Origin: Limosilactobacillus fastidiosus
GTDB taxonomy: Bacteria; Bacillota; Bacilli; Lactobacillales; Lactobacillaceae
Assembly (NCBI RefSeq): GCF_014145505.1
Contig: NZ_JACIUZ010000019.1
Coordinates: 1-64,000, forward strand
DNA length: 64,000 bases
Direction of reading: 5' to 3'
How positions within the stretch are numbered: position 1 is the first letter of the stretch; the number at the start of each line of letters is the position of its first letter. Of this stretch, positions 20,385 to 29,197 are shown in pieces. A program made the position numbers and the translations under genes. The notes beneath the pieces were generated by a model. The model was not told where the DNA came from and ran no database searches. It worked only from the letters and a program-made list of their open reading frames with translations.

Positions 20385-20434
20385 CGAGAGCCTGGTTGGC
20401 TAACCGACTCTGGTTAATCCCCTCTATAAGTCGG
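20385..20434 (+). repeat. Intergenic repeat, family 2, copy A
   Basis: CTGGTTGGCTAACCGACT followed by TGGTTAATCCCC and CTATAAGTCGG. The same order of blocks recurs at 50121-50176, and the core at 46628-46665. It lies just beyond the terminator of the LCP gene. Confidence 0.6.
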
Positions 20435-20448
20435 AAAACATTAATAAT

Positions 20449-20486
20449 AAATAAAGGCTGAAAAACAAACCGTTTTTCCAGCCTCT
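20449..20486 (-). terminator. Terminator after the LCP gene
   Basis: On the minus strand GGCTGGAAAAAC and GTTTTTCAGCC form the stem, followed by TTTATTTATT. It sits about 30 bases after the stop. Confidence 0.8.
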
Positions 20487-20513
20487 CCATGTTTAACTAT
20501 TCATTATTAAAAT

Positions 20514-21539
20514 CTATTCTCCAGAATCAAGACTAACTGGATCAAGGCCAAGATTCTTTCGTAATGTATTCGAAACCTGTTGTCGTTCATTATATGAAAC
20601 ATCCTGATAGGCTTGACCATCAGAATCATCATCAGTCCCTTGAACGTGGCCCTGTTGAATATTTTTCGTTGCTTTTCGGTAAGACTTTGCAAGAGTCATC
20701 ATATCATTAAAGGTTAGATCGGTTTTAGCATTTTTCGAAATCGTCTTCAAAAATTTTTGATTAAGAACCGTCTTATAAGATGCGGACTTCTTTAACAATG
20801 CCATAATGACCATCTTCTGCCGTTGTTGACGCCCATAATCCCCTTGTGGATCATCGTACCGCATCCGGCAAAATTTCAATGCTTTCGTCCCGTTCATATG
20901 TTCAGGAACACCCTTGGTAAATGAATACCCTTCATAAGTAAAGGTTAACGGTGAAGTAACCGTTACTCCACCTACTTGGTTAATTGCCTGCTTCATGCCC
21001 GCCATATTTACTAAAGCATAAAAATCAATCGGGATATTGAAATATTTCTGAACGGTGTTGATCGTTTCCTTCGTCCCACCATATGTATAGGCTGCATTAA
21101 TCTTTGCTGGTGATTCATCGGCATAACCTGGCAAATTAACCTTCATGTCTCGCGGAATACTCATTAAAATTGTTTTCTTGGTCTGCGGATTAATCGTCAT
21201 TACCATGATCGTATCTGTCCGTCCCTTATAAGTTCGTCCAAGATCACCGGTATCCGTTCCTAATAAGAGGATTGATACCGGCCGTTTTTGAGAAAGAACT
21301 TTTTGGGCATTCCGCTCCTTATTTGCCCCTGATGAAGTAAACATCTGATCACTCGTTTGTTTTGCGTTAAACCAGGCAAGCCCACCAAAAATTATGGCAA
21401 TAACCAAAAGAATTAGGATAAGAATCCAAAAAGTTTTTTTACCCCAGTGACGTTGCGGTCCATCACTATTACCATTATGGATTTGTCGCTGATACTCAGC
21501 ACGAGTTAACGGAAATTTATTATCTGATTGACTATCCAT
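20514..21539 (-). CDS. LytR-CpsA-Psr family cell wall ligase
   Basis: LCP proteins attach undecaprenyl-linked polymers such as teichoic acids or capsule to peptidoglycan on the outside of the membrane. This 341-aa protein has a cytoplasmic N terminus of about 32 residues, one transmembrane anchor (33-56) and an extracytoplasmic LCP domain from about residue 90. The domain carries VSILLLGTDTG, GRTDTIMVMTINPQTKKTILMSIPRD and FCRMRYDDPQGDYGRQQRQ with the conserved Arg/Asp residues. It is a single gene with its own terminator. The two TagE-like enzymes near 44 kb could decorate the polymer it attaches, though that link is only inferred. Confidence 0.93.
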   Translation of the reverse strand: MDSQSDNKFPLTRAEYQRQIHNGNSDGPQRHWGKKTFWILILILLVIAIIFGGLAWFNAKQTSDQMFTSSGANKERNAQKVLSQKRPVSILLLGTDTGDLGRTYKGRTDTIMVMTINPQTKKTILMSIPRDMKVNLPGYADESPAKINAAYTYGGTKETINTVQKYFNIPIDFYALVNMAGMKQAINQVGGVTVTSPLTFTYEGYSFTKGVPEHMNGTKALKFCRMRYDDPQGDYGRQQRQKMVIMALLKKSASYKTVLNQKFLKTISKNAKTDLTFNDMMTLAKSYRKATKNIQQGHVQGTDDDSDGQAYQDVSYNERQQVSNTLRKNLGLDPVSLDSGE

Positions 21540-21634
21540 ACTTTTCTCCCCAAATTAACTATTTCAAAATTATAAATTGATTCTAACACGATCACCGAAT
21601 GAAAACACTTTTTACTAATAATTTATTTCCACAC

Positions 21635-21681
21635 AAAAAGGATTCCGAAAATCAGCAAGCTAAACTCTGGAATCCTTTTTC
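21635..21681 (-). terminator. guaB terminator
   Basis: AAAAAGGATTCC and GGAATCCTTTTT flank a 22-base loop immediately after the guaB stop. Confidence 0.8.
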
Positions 21682-21688
21682 ATCTTTT

Positions 21689-22861
<1,173 letters not shown>

Positions 22862-22929
22862 TTAGCTATACTTTACTAGCTATCATTCGAAAAATCAACA
22901 AAGTATTTAAAATATCCGTAAATTTAACG

Positions 22930-23010
22930 ATTATTTTCCGAAATCTAAGAACATTATCGAACGTTACCCAATAAATAAACGGGTTTTTCGCAAAAAGTTC
23001 GGCGATTATT
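22930..23010 (-). promoter_or_regulatory. Possible PurBox region upstream of guaB
   Basis: On the minus strand CCGAAC (in ATCGCCGAACTTT) and, on the other strand, TATCGAACGTTA lie in the 180 bases upstream of guaB. Both resemble half of the PurR box AWWWCCGAACWWT. Spacing is not an exact match to known tandem boxes. Confidence 0.3.
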
Positions 23011-23056
23011 TAATCTTATTATCCATTTAAATGAAAATATCCGACTTCTCTTTAAA

Positions 23057-23091
23057 CAAAAAAGCTCGCGAATAAATCACGAACTTTTTTA
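23057..23091 (-). terminator. Terminator after the DUF1129 gene
   Basis: On the minus strand AGTTCGTGA and CGCGAGCT form a stem with G-U pairs, followed by TTTTTTG. It overlaps the end of the gene's last codons by only a few bases. Confidence 0.65.
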
Positions 23092-23093
23092 AA

Positions 23094-23861
23094 TTACTTA
23101 CGTCGATTACCATAAAAGGAACCCGTAACGTGGTATTTCCGCCGAAAAACAAGGTCACCGATAAAGGTAATTACCCCAAGAATAATATATGCCCAAGCAT
23201 TTAAACGAGGGTTGATAGCGTTAGGGAGTAAGCTTGATGCCATATAAACAGCCAACCAAACCACTAACCCAAAAGCAACGGTTAAGATCCGGAACCAGAG
23301 GGGCTTAGCTTGTACCCACTTACCATTTTTCTTGACCGGCTGTAATTGTGAAGCAACATAGCCAAACAATAACCCACCAGAAACAGCAACCAGGATAATT
23401 GCCAAGAGACCACTACTCCCATAATGTGCCATCTTCATCGCAGCTGGGGAAATCCAGAACATAATACCAAACATAAAGGTAAAGATACTAAAGAAGATCA
23501 GCATATTGTCAATTGAAAGTAACTTAATTGATTGTTTGGTCATATGATTGACTTGCTTGTTCTTCTTTGGATCCTTTAAATTCTTAACATATTCGGTTGG
23601 TGTTCCAAATAATGCCTTGGCAGTTTTACCAGCCTTTTGACCTTCTTTAAGTTGGGTAATTGTATCCTGAATAATTTCGGGACGTTTTTCTTTAGCAACT
23701 CCTTGACGTTCAAGTTGCTTATTTAATTGAAAAACGAACTCCTCGTTTTTTCTTGTTAAATTATGCTTACTAATTTCATTTCCTGCTTCACGCCGGTCTT
23801 CTTTTAAGTGTTCTTTTTGTCGTTGACCAGCTTGAGCATTTCGTGGTTGGTTTTCGCTCAC
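23094..23861 (-). CDS. DUF1129 family membrane protein
   Basis: A 255-aa member of DUF1129. The first 115 residues are charged and cytoplasmic. A helical segment near 45-95 (RPEIIQDTITQLKEGQKAGKTA and FGTPTEYV) is shared with other family members. Four transmembrane helices follow at about 118-137, 147-168, 190-210 and 220-238, with a short basic tail. Function is unknown. In lactobacilli it commonly sits downstream of ychF near the chromosome-partitioning genes, as here. A repeat element occupies the 100 bases between it and ychF. Confidence 0.82.
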   Translation of the reverse strand: MSENQPRNAQAGQRQKEHLKEDRREAGNEISKHNLTRKNEEFVFQLNKQLERQGVAKEKRPEIIQDTITQLKEGQKAGKTAKALFGTPTEYVKNLKDPKKNKQVNHMTKQSIKLLSIDNMLIFFSIFTFMFGIMFWISPAAMKMAHYGSSGLLAIILVAVSGGLLFGYVASQLQPVKKNGKWVQAKPLWFRILTVAFGLVVWLAVYMASSLLPNAINPRLNAWAYIILGVITFIGDLVFRRKYHVTGSFYGNRRK

Positions 23862-23883
23862 GATGAAACTCCTCTCTTATTGT

Positions 23884-23958
23884 GGTGATGTGGTATTGGG
23901 CAATAGTGCTACACTTCGCCTGATAGTTTTACACAATACAGTCGAAACGTACTCGCAC
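23884..23958 (-). repeat. Intergenic repeat directly after ychF
   Basis: Read on the minus strand, TTAGAGTGCGAGTACGTTT begins three bases after the ychF stop and continues CGACTGTATTGTGTAAAACTA. The start matches the elements after cfa and guaC (AGAGTGCGA). The continuation matches the distal part of the cfa element (GCGAACACGTTTTGACT). Confidence 0.6.
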
Positions 23959-23963
23959 TCTAA

Positions 23964-25061
23964 TTAAACGTTAAACCTAAATTCCACAATGTCGCCATCT
24001 TGCATGACGTAATCCTTACCTTCAAGACGAAGCTTACCTGCTTCCTTAACTGCAGCTTCAGATCCTAACTTATCAAGATCATCAAAGCTCATTACTTCGG
24101 CCCGAATAAAACCACGCTCAAAGTCAGAGTGAATGATTCCGGCTGCCTGTGGTGCCTTGGTACCCTTCTTGAATGTCCACGCCCGGGTTTCAGGGCCACC
24201 CGCAGTAAAGAAGGTTTCAAGACCTAAGAGCTTATAAGCAGCCCGAATCAACCGGTTCAAACCAGGTTCCTTAACTCCTTCCATTTCAAGGAAATCAGCC
24301 TTATCTGCTTCGTCCATTTCAGCAATTTGTTCTTCGGCAGCTGCGGCAACACCAATGACTTCACCATCATCTTTAACGTGTTCCTTAATTTGGTCCATGT
24401 ACTTGTTAGCGTCAGGATCAGCCATGTCATCTTCAGAGATGTTGGCAACATAAAGAACTGGCTTACTGGTAAGTAAAAAGAGTCCTTTAACGATTTTCTT
24501 TTCATCATCGTTAAAATCAATTGAACGAACACTCTTCCCATCTTCCAGAACTGGCTTGATCTTGTTTAAAACGTCTAATTCAGCCAATGCTTCTTTATCA
24601 CGTCCCTTGGCTGCACGTTGAACCTTAGCTAAACGCTTGTTAACAGCATCTAAGTCGGCCATTACTAATTCCAAATTAATGGTATCAATATCTTCGATTG
24701 GGTCAACTTTCCCAGTAACACTTGTGATGTCATTATCATCAAAGGCGCGCACAACATGAACAATCGCATCAGTTTGACGAATATTTTCCAAGAACTTATT
24801 TCCAAGTCCTTCACCTTTACTAGCACCCTTTACAATCCCGGCAATATCAGTAAATTCAAATGTTGTTGGCACAATCTTCTTTGCTGGAATGATTTCATCA
24901 ATTCGTTGAAGACGACTATCAGGAACTTCAACCATCCCCACATTCGGATCAATTGTTGCAAATGGGTAGTTGGCCATTTCAGCCCCAGCTTTAGTAATTG
25001 CGTTAAATAAGGTTGACTTACCAACGTTTGGTAACCCAACAATCCCTGCAGTTAATGACAT
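23964..25061 (-). CDS. ychF: Redox-regulated ATPase YchF (OLA1 type)
   Basis: An Obg-family P-loop protein of 365 aa that hydrolyses ATP in preference to GTP and is implicated in translation and stress responses. Visible are the Walker A motif GLPNVGKSTLF (residues 8-18), ANYPFATIDPN with the switch region, DIAGIVKGASKGEGLGNKFL (Walker B/G3), and the altered G4 motif NISEDD instead of NKxD. The C-terminal TGS domain ends KDYVMQDGDIVEFRFNV. It follows the DUF951 gene and belongs to the partitioning cluster. Confidence 0.97.
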   Translation of the reverse strand: MSLTAGIVGLPNVGKSTLFNAITKAGAEMANYPFATIDPNVGMVEVPDSRLQRIDEIIPAKKIVPTTFEFTDIAGIVKGASKGEGLGNKFLENIRQTDAIVHVVRAFDDNDITSVTGKVDPIEDIDTINLELVMADLDAVNKRLAKVQRAAKGRDKEALAELDVLNKIKPVLEDGKSVRSIDFNDDEKKIVKGLFLLTSKPVLYVANISEDDMADPDANKYMDQIKEHVKDDGEVIGVAAAAEEQIAEMDEADKADFLEMEGVKEPGLNRLIRAAYKLLGLETFFTAGGPETRAWTFKKGTKAPQAAGIIHSDFERGFIRAEVMSFDDLDKLGSEAAVKEAGKLRLEGKDYVMQDGDIVEFRFNV

Positions 25062-25100
25062 AAGTTGTTCACTTTCCTTTTTATTTAATATTTTTAGTAA

Positions 25101-25301
25101 TTAATCTTCCGAATTTGCGGCTTTTTCGAGGACCTTTTTAAAACCCTTATCGAACTTTTGCCGCGTCATCATTACGATGTGACCACAACCAGTGCATTGA
25201 ATCTTAATATCAGCACCGACACGTGTGATTAACCACCGATTGGTACCACACGGATGTTGCTTCTTCATCATTACAATATCGCCCTTATCATATGCAGCCA
25301 T
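25101..25301 (-). CDS. DUF951 family protein
   Basis: A 66-aa small protein (DUF951). It begins with a short beta-rich segment (YDKGDIVMMKKQHPCGTNRW) and carries the cysteine pair CTGCGH near residues 36-41, which may bind a metal. In Firmicutes it regularly sits between parB and ychF, exactly as here. Its role is not known. The start is ATG with a GGAGG-like site upstream; it begins 15 bases after the parB stop. Confidence 0.85.
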   Translation of the reverse strand: MAAYDKGDIVMMKKQHPCGTNRWLITRVGADIKIQCTGCGHIVMMTRQKFDKGFKKVLEKAANSED

Positions 25302-25316
25302 CAGTGATTATCCTCC

Positions 25317-26204
25317 CTAATCTAATGAAATATTCAAAACTTCTAAAATTCGGTTAAAGTCATCGGCAGAACTATACGGAATTTCAATTTTACCCGCGTT
25401 TTTCTTTCTACTTGGCGCAACCGCAACCTTTGTCCCAAACTTACTCTGTAATTGTGACTCAGCTTCACGAACATAGGCTGGCTTACGTTGGCGACGCTTA
25501 GTCCGCTTCTTTTCAGCAGTTCCATTCATCTGTGCAACTAATTCTTCAAGCTGACGGACAGTCAAGTTCTCTTCTACCGCCTGCTTAGCAAGTTTAACTA
25601 ATTGCTTACGATCTTTCAAACCTAATAATGTCCGTGCCTGTCCCATTGAAAGCTTGCCAGCAGAAACTAATTCCTTAATTTCATTTGGTAAACCTAATAA
25701 CCGTAAATAATTAGCAATGTATGGCCGGCTCTTCCCAAGTCGCTCAGCAACCTGTGCTTGAGTTAATGAAAGCCTATCCATTAGTGTTTGGTAAGCTTGG
25801 GCCTCTTCTAAAGGAGTTAAATCCTCTCGCTGAAGGTTTTCTAGAACGGCAACTTCCATCATCTTTTCGTCGCTCATTTGTCGGATAATTGCCGGAATTG
25901 TTTCTTGATGAGCTAATTTTGAGGCCCGGAACCGCCGTTCACCAGCAATTAGTTCATAGCGTTTTAGCTTTGGATCCGGCTGACGAATGATAATTGGTTG
26001 GAAGACACCTGATTCCTGAATTGATGATGCTAATTCTCGGAGTGCCTTTTGATCAAAGGTCCGCCGTGGTTGATATGGATTGGGCCGTATCAAGGACAAC
26101 TTAACATCCTGAACGGTTTCGTTATCATTAATCTCGTTTAAATCATTCTCTTCAAAGAGCGCCTCAATTCCCCGTCCTAATCCGCTTTGCTTATTTTTCG
26201 CCAT
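25317..26204 (-). CDS. parB: Chromosome partitioning protein ParB (Spo0J)
   Basis: A 295-aa CTPase and centromere-binding protein that loads on parS near the origin and recruits SMC. Order: ParB N domain with NPYQPRRTFD (residues 42-51) and the CTP-binding ELIAGERRFRAS near 87-98; a helix-turn-helix for parS recognition around LTQAQVAERLGKSRPYIANYLRLL (150-173); and a C-terminal dimerization segment. It overlaps parA by 14 bases. An Arg/Lys-rich linker follows residue 225. Confidence 0.96.
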   Translation of the reverse strand: MAKNKQSGLGRGIEALFEENDLNEINDNETVQDVKLSLIRPNPYQPRRTFDQKALRELASSIQESGVFQPIIIRQPDPKLKRYELIAGERRFRASKLAHQETIPAIIRQMSDEKMMEVAVLENLQREDLTPLEEAQAYQTLMDRLSLTQAQVAERLGKSRPYIANYLRLLGLPNEIKELVSAGKLSMGQARTLLGLKDRKQLVKLAKQAVEENLTVRQLEELVAQMNGTAEKKRTKRRQRKPAYVREAESQLQSKFGTKVAVAPSRKKNAGKIEIPYSSADDFNRILEVLNISLD

Positions 26205-26961
26205 GGCGTGCTAACACTTCCTTTGCTAATTGTTGGTAAACTTTCGCCCCCGTTGATCGCTTATCGTAATCAACAATTGCTTGTCCATGACTTGGTGCTT
26301 CAGATAAACGAACGTTACGTGGAATGATCGTTTCGTAAACCTGGTCACCAAAGTACTTCTTCACTTCTGCATTAACTTGTTGCCCCAGGTTTGTCCGCTT
26401 ATCATACATCGTCAATAAGACTCCCTCAACCTTTAAATCAGAATTGAAGTGCTTCCGAACCAACTTAATCGTATTCAACAGCTGACTCAGTCCTTCAAGG
26501 GCATAGTATTCACTCTGAACCGGAATCAAAATTGAGTCGCAGGCAGTAAAGGCATTGATCGTCAATAGTCCAAGTGAAGGCGGACAGTCAATTATAATAT
26601 AGTCATATTCATCCCGAACATCCCCAAAAGCATCCTTTAACCGGGTTTCTCGGGCCATTAAGTTTGTTAATTCAACTTCCGCACCAGAAAGGGCAATTGT
26701 TGTTGGGACAATATCTAAGCCCTCATGACTTGACTTCATAATCACGTCTTTTAATTCAACATCATTGATTAAGACATCATAAACACTTTCATCAATATCC
26801 TTTTTATCGACTCCTAAACCACTCGTTGCATTTCCTTGAGGGTCTAAGTCAATCAGGAGAACTTTCTTGCCGGCATCCGCTAGACAAGCCCCTAAGTTCA
26901 CACTCGTCGTAGTCTTCCCAACGCCACCTTTTTGGTTAGCTAACGCAATAACATAACCCAT
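26191..26961 (-). CDS. parA: Chromosome partitioning ATPase ParA (Soj)
   Basis: A 256-aa deviant Walker-type ATPase that moves ParB-parS complexes over the nucleoid. The deviant Walker A motif is KGGVGKTTTSVNLG (residues 11-24), with DLDPQGNATSGLG at 39-51 and DYIIIDCPPSLGLLT near 117. It has the length of chromosomal Soj/ParA. It follows noc by 11 bases and overlaps parB, giving a tight noc-parA-parB unit. Confidence 0.97.
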   Translation of the reverse strand: MGYVIALANQKGGVGKTTTSVNLGACLADAGKKVLLIDLDPQGNATSGLGVDKKDIDESVYDVLINDVELKDVIMKSSHEGLDIVPTTIALSGAEVELTNLMARETRLKDAFGDVRDEYDYIIIDCPPSLGLLTINAFTACDSILIPVQSEYYALEGLSQLLNTIKLVRKHFNSDLKVEGVLLTMYDKRTNLGQQVNAEVKKYFGDQVYETIIPRNVRLSEAPSHGQAIVDYDKRSTGAKVYQQLAKEVLARHGEK

Positions 26962-26972
26962 TTTTCTCCCTC

Positions 26973-27950
26973 CTACTGCTTCTTCGGAATTTCAATGACT
27001 AATTGGTAGGTATCGTCATTATCCTTTTCATGAGTTGTAATGGTAAATCCGTTATCAGTAGCCAGTTTAATTGACTTCTTAATGGTGTTTAAAGCTAAGC
27101 GACCATCACTAGCCTTACTTGATCGTTTGCTTGTACTTGCTTTTTTATGCTGTTTATTAGCCTTTACCTTTTTCTTTGGTTTTTCTTGGCTCGGGATCTT
27201 TAATGATTCCTCTACTTCAATTTCTTCTGTCGGTGTTCCCTCAAGATCAGCAAGTTCTTGACGCTTCTTTTCAGCCCGTTGCTTAGCTAATTCAGACGGT
27301 AACGGTCGTCCCAGAGTCTTAGCAACCTCATCTTCAGTTTGACGAACAGTTAATCGTTCATTAACAACCCGCATTAACATTTCGCGTTGTTGCTTTTCAT
27401 CTAAGTCCAACATTGCCCGACCATGCCGTTCTGAAATACGGTGATCAAGGATTGCGGTTTGAACTGGTTTAATTAATTTCAGTAATCGTAACTTATTCGC
27501 AACAAATGACTGGCTCTTCCCCATTCCCTTTGCCAAGGCAGATTGGGTCAAGTGGTTTAAGTCCATTAATTGACGATAAGCTTGAGCTTCTTCAATCGAA
27601 CTCAATTGGGAACGTTGAAGATTTTCAATCAAAGCTAAGGAAGCAGTTTCCTTATCACTCATCTTCTCAACAATCGCCGGAACCGTTTCCCAGTTCAATA
27701 ATTTCACAGCTCGGTAACGACGCTCTCCTGCAATAATTTCATACTTTGCTGATTCATATTCACGGACAACGATTGGTTGCAACAAGCCATGTTCATCAAT
27801 CGTTTGTGCTAATTCACGAATTCCATCTTGATCAAACACCTTCCGTGGCTGATAACGGTTGGGAATAATTTGTTCAACCTTTATTTCAACAACCTTATTC
27901 TTCGTATCGCCAGAATGATCTTTACCGATACCGAATAATGAAAAAGCCAT
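26973..27950 (-). CDS. noc: Nucleoid occlusion protein Noc
   Basis: A ParB paralogue of 325 aa that binds Noc sites and blocks septum formation over the nucleoid. It has the N-terminal membrane-binding segment MAFSLFGIG, then QIIPNRYQPRKVFD, ELAQTIDEHGLLQPIVVR and EIIAGERRYRAVKLL (CTP-binding region). A helix-turn-helix follows near LTQSALAKGMGKSQSFVANKLRLL. The short amphipathic start distinguishes it from ParB. A Lys-rich tail with a long low-complexity linker precedes the C-terminal segment. The ATG at 27948-27950 has GAGGGAG upstream; a 27-codon extension that overlaps rsmG is rejected. Confidence 0.93.
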   Translation of the reverse strand: MAFSLFGIGKDHSGDTKNKVVEIKVEQIIPNRYQPRKVFDQDGIRELAQTIDEHGLLQPIVVREYESAKYEIIAGERRYRAVKLLNWETVPAIVEKMSDKETASLALIENLQRSQLSSIEEAQAYRQLMDLNHLTQSALAKGMGKSQSFVANKLRLLKLIKPVQTAILDHRISERHGRAMLDLDEKQQREMLMRVVNERLTVRQTEDEVAKTLGRPLPSELAKQRAEKKRQELADLEGTPTEEIEVEESLKIPSQEKPKKKVKANKQHKKASTSKRSSKASDGRLALNTIKKSIKLATDNGFTITTHEKDNDDTYQLVIEIPKKQ

Positions 27951-27966
27951 TTTCTCTCCCTCACTT

Positions 27967-28692
27967 TTATTGAATTGGTTTCTTATTTGGTAATCCTGGA
28001 CGCCGCGGGAACTTTTTTGGCGTCGGTGCAACTTTATCGATCACAATAATATTTCGTTCCTCATCAGTTCCTGGTAATTCAAGTTTTACGGTTTTCCGGA
28101 TTTTTCCGCCAAGTTTTTTTATCGCGGTACCACCCTGTTGTATTTCTTCAGTAGCAGCACTAGCCTTGTAAGCAATAAATTCACCGCCTATCTTCGCTAC
28201 TGGCAAACATAATTCACTGAGAACCGCTAACCGCGCAACTGCGCGCGCTGTCACAATATCATATTGCTCACGATAGTCACTCTTCTTATCACTAAACGTT
28301 TCTGCCCGGTCATGGACAAGGATAACATCTGTCAATCCTAAGTTAGCAACTAACTCTTGAAGGAAGGTAATCCGTTTATTTAGGGAATCAACGATTGTGA
28401 TCTTTAATTGAGGAAAGGCAATCTTCAAGGGAATCGAAGGAAAACCTGCCCCAGCACCGATATCACAAACTGTTAGTTCGTCAGTCATCAACTTTGGTTC
28501 CGCAAAGGCCCCGCTAATGGAATCAAAGAAGTGCTTAAGATAAACTTCATTTTTTTCAGTAATTCGCGTTAAGTTAACATGCTCGTTGGTTGCGACTAAC
28601 AAGTCGTAGTAATCAGCAAACTGTTTCATTTGTGACTCACTAAGGTTTATTCCGTGATCCACAAGCGCCTGCCGAAATTGTTCTGGATTCAT
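27967..28692 (-). CDS. rsmG: 16S rRNA (guanine-527-N7)-methyltransferase
   Basis: Methylates G527 of 16S rRNA using SAM. The protein is 241 aa from the ATG at 28690-28692, which has AAAGGAG upstream. The SAM-binding motif [17 protein letters not shown] lies near residues 74-90, with [18 protein letters not shown] before it and [11 protein letters not shown] near 147. Its position directly ahead of noc-parA-parB is the standard origin-proximal order in Firmicutes. A strong palindrome lies in its 5' region. Confidence 0.96.
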   Translation of the reverse strand: MNPEQFRQALVDHGINLSESQMKQFADYYDLLVATNEHVNLTRITEKNEVYLKHFFDSISGAFAEPKLMTDELTVCDIGAGAGFPSIPLKIAFPQLKITIVDSLNKRITFLQELVANLGLTDVILVHDRAETFSDKKSDYREQYDIVTARAVARLAVLSELCLPVAKIGGEFIAYKASAATEEIQQGGTAIKKLGGKIRKTVKLELPGTDEERNIIVIDKVAPTPKKFPRRPGLPNKKPIQ

Positions 28693-28707
28693 TTTAGCTT
28701 CTCCTTT

Positions 28708-28734
28708 CGTGAAACAATTTTGTTTCACGTCTTT
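28708..28734. other. Palindrome with parS-like half sites upstream of rsmG
   Basis: CGTGAAACA and TGTTTCACG form perfect 9-base arms around ATTT, just before the rsmG ribosome-binding site. Each arm is exactly half of the ParB target TGTTTCACGTGAAACA, but the halves are in reversed order, so it is not a canonical parS. As RNA it would form a hairpin near the rsmG start. It may be either or neither. Confidence 0.4.
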
Positions 28735-28774
28735 TACTACTGTAACTTAATCCTCAACGTTTTTCAAGGGGTTT

Positions 28775-28968
28775 TAAAAGAGAGTGTATGCCGTGATGAA
28801 CTAACAGTCGAGCACTAAGAAAGTCCGGACGATAATTGTTTCACAATTAAGGGACGGGATAGTTAGGCGGAGATCGCGGTCACAGTGAACTTTTTTCAAC
28901 TATGTTATCCTCTTTAAACCAAAGAAAGAGACCAGCTGACAACCGCTAGTCCCTCGCCCCTGCCAAGG
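28775..28968 (-). ncRNA. Candidate structured small RNA upstream of rsmG
   Basis: A promoter on the minus strand (TTGCAT 28998-29003, 17-base spacer, TAGAAT 28975-28980) fires into about 190 gene-free bases. The early part AGGGGCGAGGGACTAG can pair with the later CTAACTATCCCGTCCCT, closing a long helix with internal loops; GCGGT/ACCGC and AATTGTG/CACAATT add further stems. The overall size and long-hairpin form recall 6S RNA, but I cannot assign a family. It may simply be a long 5' leader of rsmG. Confidence 0.35.
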
Positions 28969-29158
28969 ATCATCATTCTATAATTTTTATTAAATTGATG
29001 CAATCAATCTGCTACTTAATCACTTTTCTAACTAATAATCACAGTAAATGTATTAAAAGGGCTCATGTCATGGTAGAATCTGTTAAAATTGGTAACTTAG
29101 ACTAAGAACCAATGCGGTTATCAGTTACTACATTTTCCGGATTTTAAATCACTAGCTA

Positions 29159-29197
29159 GCAAAAAGACGGCAACGAACCCATTCGTTGCCGCTTTTT
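29159..29197 (-). terminator. Terminator after the disordered-protein gene
   Basis: CGGCAACGAA and TTCGTTGCCG form a perfect stem around TGGG, followed on the minus strand by TCTTTTTG. It overlaps the gene's last codon region. Confidence 0.85.

Noticed and set aside
28708-28734. A canonical parS site.
   Set aside because: The half-sites are in reversed order and separated by ATTT; neither side matches 16 bases of parS.
28800-28830. AAGAAAGTCCGGAC resembles the GAGGAAAGTCCGGGC block of RNase P RNA on the plus strand.
   Set aside because: No other conserved RNase P element is present nearby, and the likely promoter points the other way.
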